From the NCBI GenBank assembly GCA_964419225.1, contig CAYQPF010000068.1:1-25879 (forward strand): DNA of 25,879 nt, read 5' to 3'. The notes below the pieces were generated by a model. It made no database searches. It was given only the letters and a program-made list of their open reading frames with translations, and was not told the DNA's origin. A program made the position numbers and the translations under genes. Each line of letters starts with the position of its first letter. Within the stretch, counting starts at the first letter, position 1. The stretch comes from CAYQPF01 sp964419225 (lineage in GTDB: Bacteria; Cloacimonadota; Cloacimonadia; Cloacimonadales; CAYQPF01). Below are positions 22,305 to 25,879 of the stretch, one piece after another.

Positions 22305-24071
22305 ATGGAAAACAAGAAGTATATCCAGGAACTTTTTAAGTATTTATGGGAAGAGAAGATTCTCTTTATCTCAGGGTTAGTGACAATGGCACTGACAACC
22401 CTGACATTTCTGCTTGATCCTCTGATCATAGCACATATTATCGATGTATGCGTGCCGAAAAAAGATGTTATAGATATGCTCAACTGGGGATTTCTCTTTG
22501 CCGGAGTAATCGTGGTGAGTGGAATTTTATCCTATTTTCAGATTGTCTGGTTATCCAAGATGGGAGTCAGAGTAATAACCAAGATAAAGAGCAGGATCTT
22601 CGATCAATTGATGCGTTTGCCTGTCTCGTATTTCGATAAAAATCAGGTGGGTGAACTTATTTCCAGAGTGGAGAGTGACTCAGAGAAGGTCAAACAATTA
22701 TTCTCGGAATTCTCAGTCATGATTTTGGGAAATGTGATGTTTTTTATCGGAGTTTTAATAGTTTTATTTTTTAAGAATTGGCAAATAACTCTGGCTTTGA
22801 TCATTCCTTCCATTTTTGTTCTGGCAACAGTATTTTTTGCGGTACGCTATGTGAGTAAATTCTATCGAAGATCCCGGGAATTGTATGCAGATGTGACCTC
22901 GGTTTTGACTGAATACATCCAGGGTATGAGCATTGTCCAGATCTTTAACAGACAGCAGTTAGTCCGGAATATCATTGATACCAAGAGTAAGGAAAAGAAG
23001 AGAATAGACACAATTGCTTCTTTTATTGAATATCCTTTACAGGGGTTTTATGATTTCTTTTTGACAACAATTTTTATCGTTGCTGTAGTATATGTGATGA
23101 CACCTAAAATTGCGGCGGGAGTTGTTTCGATAGGGACATTGATCATCTTTATCCAATATGGCAATAGAATTTTCTTTCCTTTGATGATGATTGCTGAGAA
23201 CATCAACCAAATCCAGCGGTCATTTGTATCTTTGAAGAGAATTTTTGAGCTAACTCATCTGAAAACGGAAGAAGAATTCAGGACAGAGATGTATAGCCCT
23301 ACTTTCAAAGATCAAATTGAATTTAAAGATGTCTGGTTCAAATACAAAGAAGATGAATGGGTTTTAAAGAATGTGAATCTGACAATCAAACGGGGAGAGA
23401 AAGTAGCATTAGTCGGAGCTTCAGGAAGTGGTAAATCGACGACCATCAGTCTGATCTGCGGGTTTTACAATATTCAGAAAGGTCAAATTCTGGTGGATGG
23501 TCAGGATTTAAATCAGGTGTATTTATCGGAATGGCGGAAGAAGATAGGACTTGTTTTGCAGGACATCTATTTATTCCCGGGTAATATTCTGGAGAATATC
23601 AGGATCTATAATGATGAGATACAGGAAGAAACTGTGAACAGAGCCATCGAAACAGTCCAGGCTCAGGATCTTGTTTTCAAGAGTAATTCAGGAATTCATT
23701 CTGAGATCAAAGAGCGTGGTCAGAACCTGTCGGTAGGAGAAAAGCAATTACTGAGTTTTGCCAGAGCATTGGTTTTTAATCCGGAGATCATTATCATGGA
23801 TGAAGCTACAGCGTCTGTAGATGCCCGGACTGAATCGAGAATCCAGAAGGCGATGGATGAAGTGCTGACAGGGAGAACAGCAATCATTGTAGCACACAGG
23901 CTGGCTTCTATCGTACATTGCGACAAAATATGCCTGTTTCAGGATGGTCAGATCATTGCAGAGGGAACACATGCTGAGTTATTGGAGATATCTCCGGAAT
24001 ATCAGAAGCTGGTGGAATTGCAGTTCATGAATCATGAAACTGCGGAAGAAAAGGATGTGGCAAATGAATAA
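22305..24071 (+). CDS. Heterodimeric ABC exporter, subunit with catalytic Walker B
   Basis: A 588-aa half-transporter: six transmembrane helices (residues about 15-310; first helix ILFISGLVTMALTTLTFLL) fused to an ATPase domain. Walker A is GASGSGKST (371-379, Lys377). The signature is degenerate, LSVGE (475-479). Walker B with catalytic Glu is IIIMDEATASVD (Asp499, Glu500), and the H-loop is VAHRLAS. The ATG at 22305 is used because AAGGA lies 7 nt upstream; an in-frame ATG at 22254 would place the terminator inside the gene. It overlaps the second subunit by 8 nt. The pair resembles MdlAB/TM287-288-type exporters; the substrate is unknown (drug, lipid or peptide). Confidence 0.9.
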   Translation: MENKKYIQELFKYLWEEKILFISGLVTMALTTLTFLLDPLIIAHIIDVCVPKKDVIDMLNWGFLFAGVIVVSGILSYFQIVWLSKMGVRVITKIKSRIFDQLMRLPVSYFDKNQVGELISRVESDSEKVKQLFSEFSVMILGNVMFFIGVLIVLFFKNWQITLALIIPSIFVLATVFFAVRYVSKFYRRSRELYADVTSVLTEYIQGMSIVQIFNRQQLVRNIIDTKSKEKKRIDTIASFIEYPLQGFYDFFLTTIFIVAVVYVMTPKIAAGVVSIGTLIIFIQYGNRIFFPLMMIAENINQIQRSFVSLKRIFELTHLKTEEEFRTEMYSPTFKDQIEFKDVWFKYKEDEWVLKNVNLTIKRGEKVALVGASGSGKSTTISLICGFYNIQKGQILVDGQDLNQVYLSEWRKKIGLVLQDIYLFPGNILENIRIYNDEIQEETVNRAIETVQAQDLVFKSNSGIHSEIKERGQNLSVGEKQLLSFARALVFNPEIIIMDEATASVDARTESRIQKAMDEVLTGRTAIIVAHRLASIVHCDKICLFQDGQIIAEGTHAELLEISPEYQKLVELQFMNHETAEEKDVANE

Positions 24072-25812
24072 TCATGTAAAATGGATTTTCAATCATTGGA
24101 AACAGCATAAATTCTATATTGTTTTTCTGTTTATCCTAACCCTGTTATCGACAACCGTAACAGTGGCTTATCCAATCGTATTTAAGAAGTATTTGGATGT
24201 GCTGAGTCAAATGGTTAATGATCATGTAAAGCCCGATGAGTCACTAAAACAGGTATATAATATCATTAAGATCTTTATAGCTATTGGTTTGGCGAAGCTG
24301 GTAGTATCGACTTATCCGTCATTCAGAGCTTTAATGAATTTGATCTTTGAGTATGTGCTCAGGAAAAAGTATTTTGACCTGATCATTGAAAAAGATTATA
24401 AATTCTTTGCCAATTTCCGTACCGGCGATCTGGTGACCAGGTTAACGAATGACATGAGTGAATTTGGCAGAATCTCCTGGTTTATGTGTTCAGGGATATT
24501 CCGTGCTCTGGATTCTTTTATCAAGATCTGCTTCTGTATGGGTGTGATGTTTTCCATGAATTGGGAACTGACCCTTTATACGATAGCTCCTCTTCCCTTT
24601 ATGATAGTTGTATTCTATTTTACCTCAGGCAAAGTTTATACTACTTTTGATCAGAATCAGAAAGCGATCAGTGACATTAACAATCAACTGGAACTGAGTT
24701 TTTCCGGAGTTAGGATAATTAAAGCTTTTGTCTGTGAGCAGAAATACCGCAGATTCTTTGAGAATGCTTTGGACAACAGATTCAAAACAGAAATGAATGT
24801 GGTGAAGTTGAATACATTTTTACATTTGATCTATGAGTATATTGACAGGTTCGCTATCATCGGAGTAATTCTGTTTGGAGGATACATGGTTGTAAAAGGG
24901 GAAGTATCAATTGGTACTTTCTATGCATTTTATACTTATTTATCCATGCTTATTTATCCGATATTGGATTTACCACAACTATTTGTTTCAGCCAAACAGG
25001 CATTTGTCTGCATAGACAGATTGGATGAAATTGCTGATTATCCAGTGGATAACAGTCTTAATAAAGGAAGTAAGATCGATTCCATTAACTCCGTAGAATT
25101 CAATGATATTGAGTTCATCTATCCTGAGAAAAAGAAACCTGCTTTAAAGAAGATCAGCTTCAAACTAAATAAAGGTGAAAAGGTGGCTATTTTTGGACCA
25201 ATCGGCTCCGGGAAAACAACCATCATGAATTTACTGAGTGGAATTCTAATACCCCAAAACGGTAAGATCCTGGTTAATGACCGGAATTTAGATAATATAG
25301 ACATTGTCAGTCTGAGAGAACTGATCGGATATGTACCCCAGGAAGCCCTGCTATTTTCGGGAAGTATAAAGGATAATGTTAATTTTGGTTCAAAACAAGA
25401 GGATCCGGACCACTATAAGAGATCATTGAATGCTTCACAGTTAAGTGATGAAATAGCCCAGTTTGGCGAGAAAGATGAGACCATCATCGGACAAAGAGGG
25501 TTGAGCTTATCCGGTGGTCAGAAGCAGAGACTGGCAATCGCCAGGGCACTCTACCGAAAACCACAATTGCTTCTTCTGGATGATATCACAGCCAGTCTGG
25601 ATGCAGATAATGAAGAAAAACTCTGGAAAGAGATCAATATTATGGCAGAAGATATCACGGGAATAGTGATTTCGCACAGACTTTCAACTCTCAGATATGT
25701 GGACAGAGTTATCTTCTTGGAGAAAGGTGAAATCTTTGGTGATGGAACCCATAATGTTCTGTATAATACAATTCCTGAATACAGGAGTTTTATTGATGAG
25801 CACCTCAAATAG
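24064..25812 (+). CDS. Heterodimeric ABC exporter, subunit with degenerate Walker B
   Basis: A 582-aa half-transporter with the same layout: six helices (first FYIVFLFILTLLSTTVTVAY) and a C-terminal ATPase. Walker A is GPIGSGKTT (378-386). The signature is canonical, LSGGQ (482-486). Walker B is LLLLDDITASLD, with Asp507 where the catalytic Glu normally sits. The H-loop is ISHRLST. Combined with the partner's LSVGE, one composite ATP site is fully canonical and the other degenerate, the pattern of heterodimeric exporters. The start at 24064 overlaps the partner's stop (ATGAATAA), so translation is coupled; the longer upstream frame is rejected. Confidence 0.9.
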   Translation: MNNHVKWIFNHWKQHKFYIVFLFILTLLSTTVTVAYPIVFKKYLDVLSQMVNDHVKPDESLKQVYNIIKIFIAIGLAKLVVSTYPSFRALMNLIFEYVLRKKYFDLIIEKDYKFFANFRTGDLVTRLTNDMSEFGRISWFMCSGIFRALDSFIKICFCMGVMFSMNWELTLYTIAPLPFMIVVFYFTSGKVYTTFDQNQKAISDINNQLELSFSGVRIIKAFVCEQKYRRFFENALDNRFKTEMNVVKLNTFLHLIYEYIDRFAIIGVILFGGYMVVKGEVSIGTFYAFYTYLSMLIYPILDLPQLFVSAKQAFVCIDRLDEIADYPVDNSLNKGSKIDSINSVEFNDIEFIYPEKKKPALKKISFKLNKGEKVAIFGPIGSGKTTIMNLLSGILIPQNGKILVNDRNLDNIDIVSLRELIGYVPQEALLFSGSIKDNVNFGSKQEDPDHYKRSLNASQLSDEIAQFGEKDETIIGQRGLSLSGGQKQRLAIARALYRKPQLLLLDDITASLDADNEEKLWKEINIMAEDITGIVISHRLSTLRYVDRVIFLEKGEIFGDGTHNVLYNTIPEYRSFIDEHLK

Positions 25813-25833
25813 TTGAGAGTTGAGAGTTGAGAG
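25813..25833. repeat. Heptamer array, TTGAGAG type, copy 2
   Basis: Three exact TTGAGAG units directly after the exporter stop codon. Same family as 8977-9004. Confidence 0.8.
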
Positions 25834-25854
25834 TTATCGACAACCCATCCCCGA

Positions 25855-25879
25855 CCCTTCCCTTTGAATAAGGGAAGGG
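25855..25879. repeat. Perfect 10-bp hairpin at the window edge
   Basis: CCCTTCCCTT (25855-25864) and AAGGGAAGGG (25870-25879) form a perfect stem around TGAAT. Whether a T-run follows cannot be seen. Similar CCTTT/AAAGGG plus GGGTTGGGG sequence adjoins the TTGAGAG array at 8933-8970. Confidence 0.6.

Noticed and set aside
25855..25879. Terminator of the ABC exporter operon
   Set aside because: The stem is good, but the sequence ends at the stem, so the required T-run cannot be verified.

Overview
The window comes from a diderm bacterium of low to moderate GC. It encodes lipoproteins with lipoboxes (LTGC, VVTGC, LSGC), a TolC-type outer-membrane channel and a lipocalin. The gene content (LVIVD-repeat secreted protein, DUF3857/transglutaminase proteins, FN3 lipoprotein) together with intergenic DNA packed with short-period repeats suggests an anaerobic FCB-type lineage such as Cloacimonadota. 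That placement is inference; there is no rRNA or marker gene here to settle it.

Layout: (1) 37-4590: a minus-strand secreted LVIVD-repeat protein, a minus-strand unknown protein, about 700 bp of repeat-mosaic intergenic DNA, a DUF1697 protein and a minus-strand two-TM membrane protein. (2) 4784-12020: an efflux operon consisting of TetR regulator, TolC-like channel, HlyD-type lipoprotein adaptor, two ABC ATPases and two ABC-2 permeases. This is the gene order of the enterobacterial cecR-ybhGFSR cluster, with TolC built in and the YbhF tandem ATPase split into two genes. A block of six hairpins and heptamer repeats lies between the two ATPase genes. (3) 12138-16060: two adjacent DUF3857/transglutaminase-fold envelope proteins, one with an intact Cys-His-Asp triad and one a lipoprotein that has lost it. 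(4) 16155-18072: a Blc-type lipocalin and an FN3 lipoprotein. (5) 18357-21714: gatE-gatD, the archaeal-type tRNA-dependent amidotransferase, in a bacterial context. (6) 21715-22304: a terminator, periodic repeats, a second hairpin array, the C-terminal relic of an outer-membrane beta-barrel gene, then a 23-codon leader ORF with an intrinsic terminator in front of the next operon. (7) 22305-25812: a heterodimeric ABC exporter pair with complementary degenerate motifs.

The two most interesting signals are the gatDE operon and the intergenic repeat system. The repeats comprise heptamer arrays of several unrelated consensus sequences, 9- and 10-bp-period arrays, and two hairpin arrays that share flanks and loop but have covarying stems. 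No tRNA, rRNA, CRISPR-Cas locus, transposase or phage gene was recognised.
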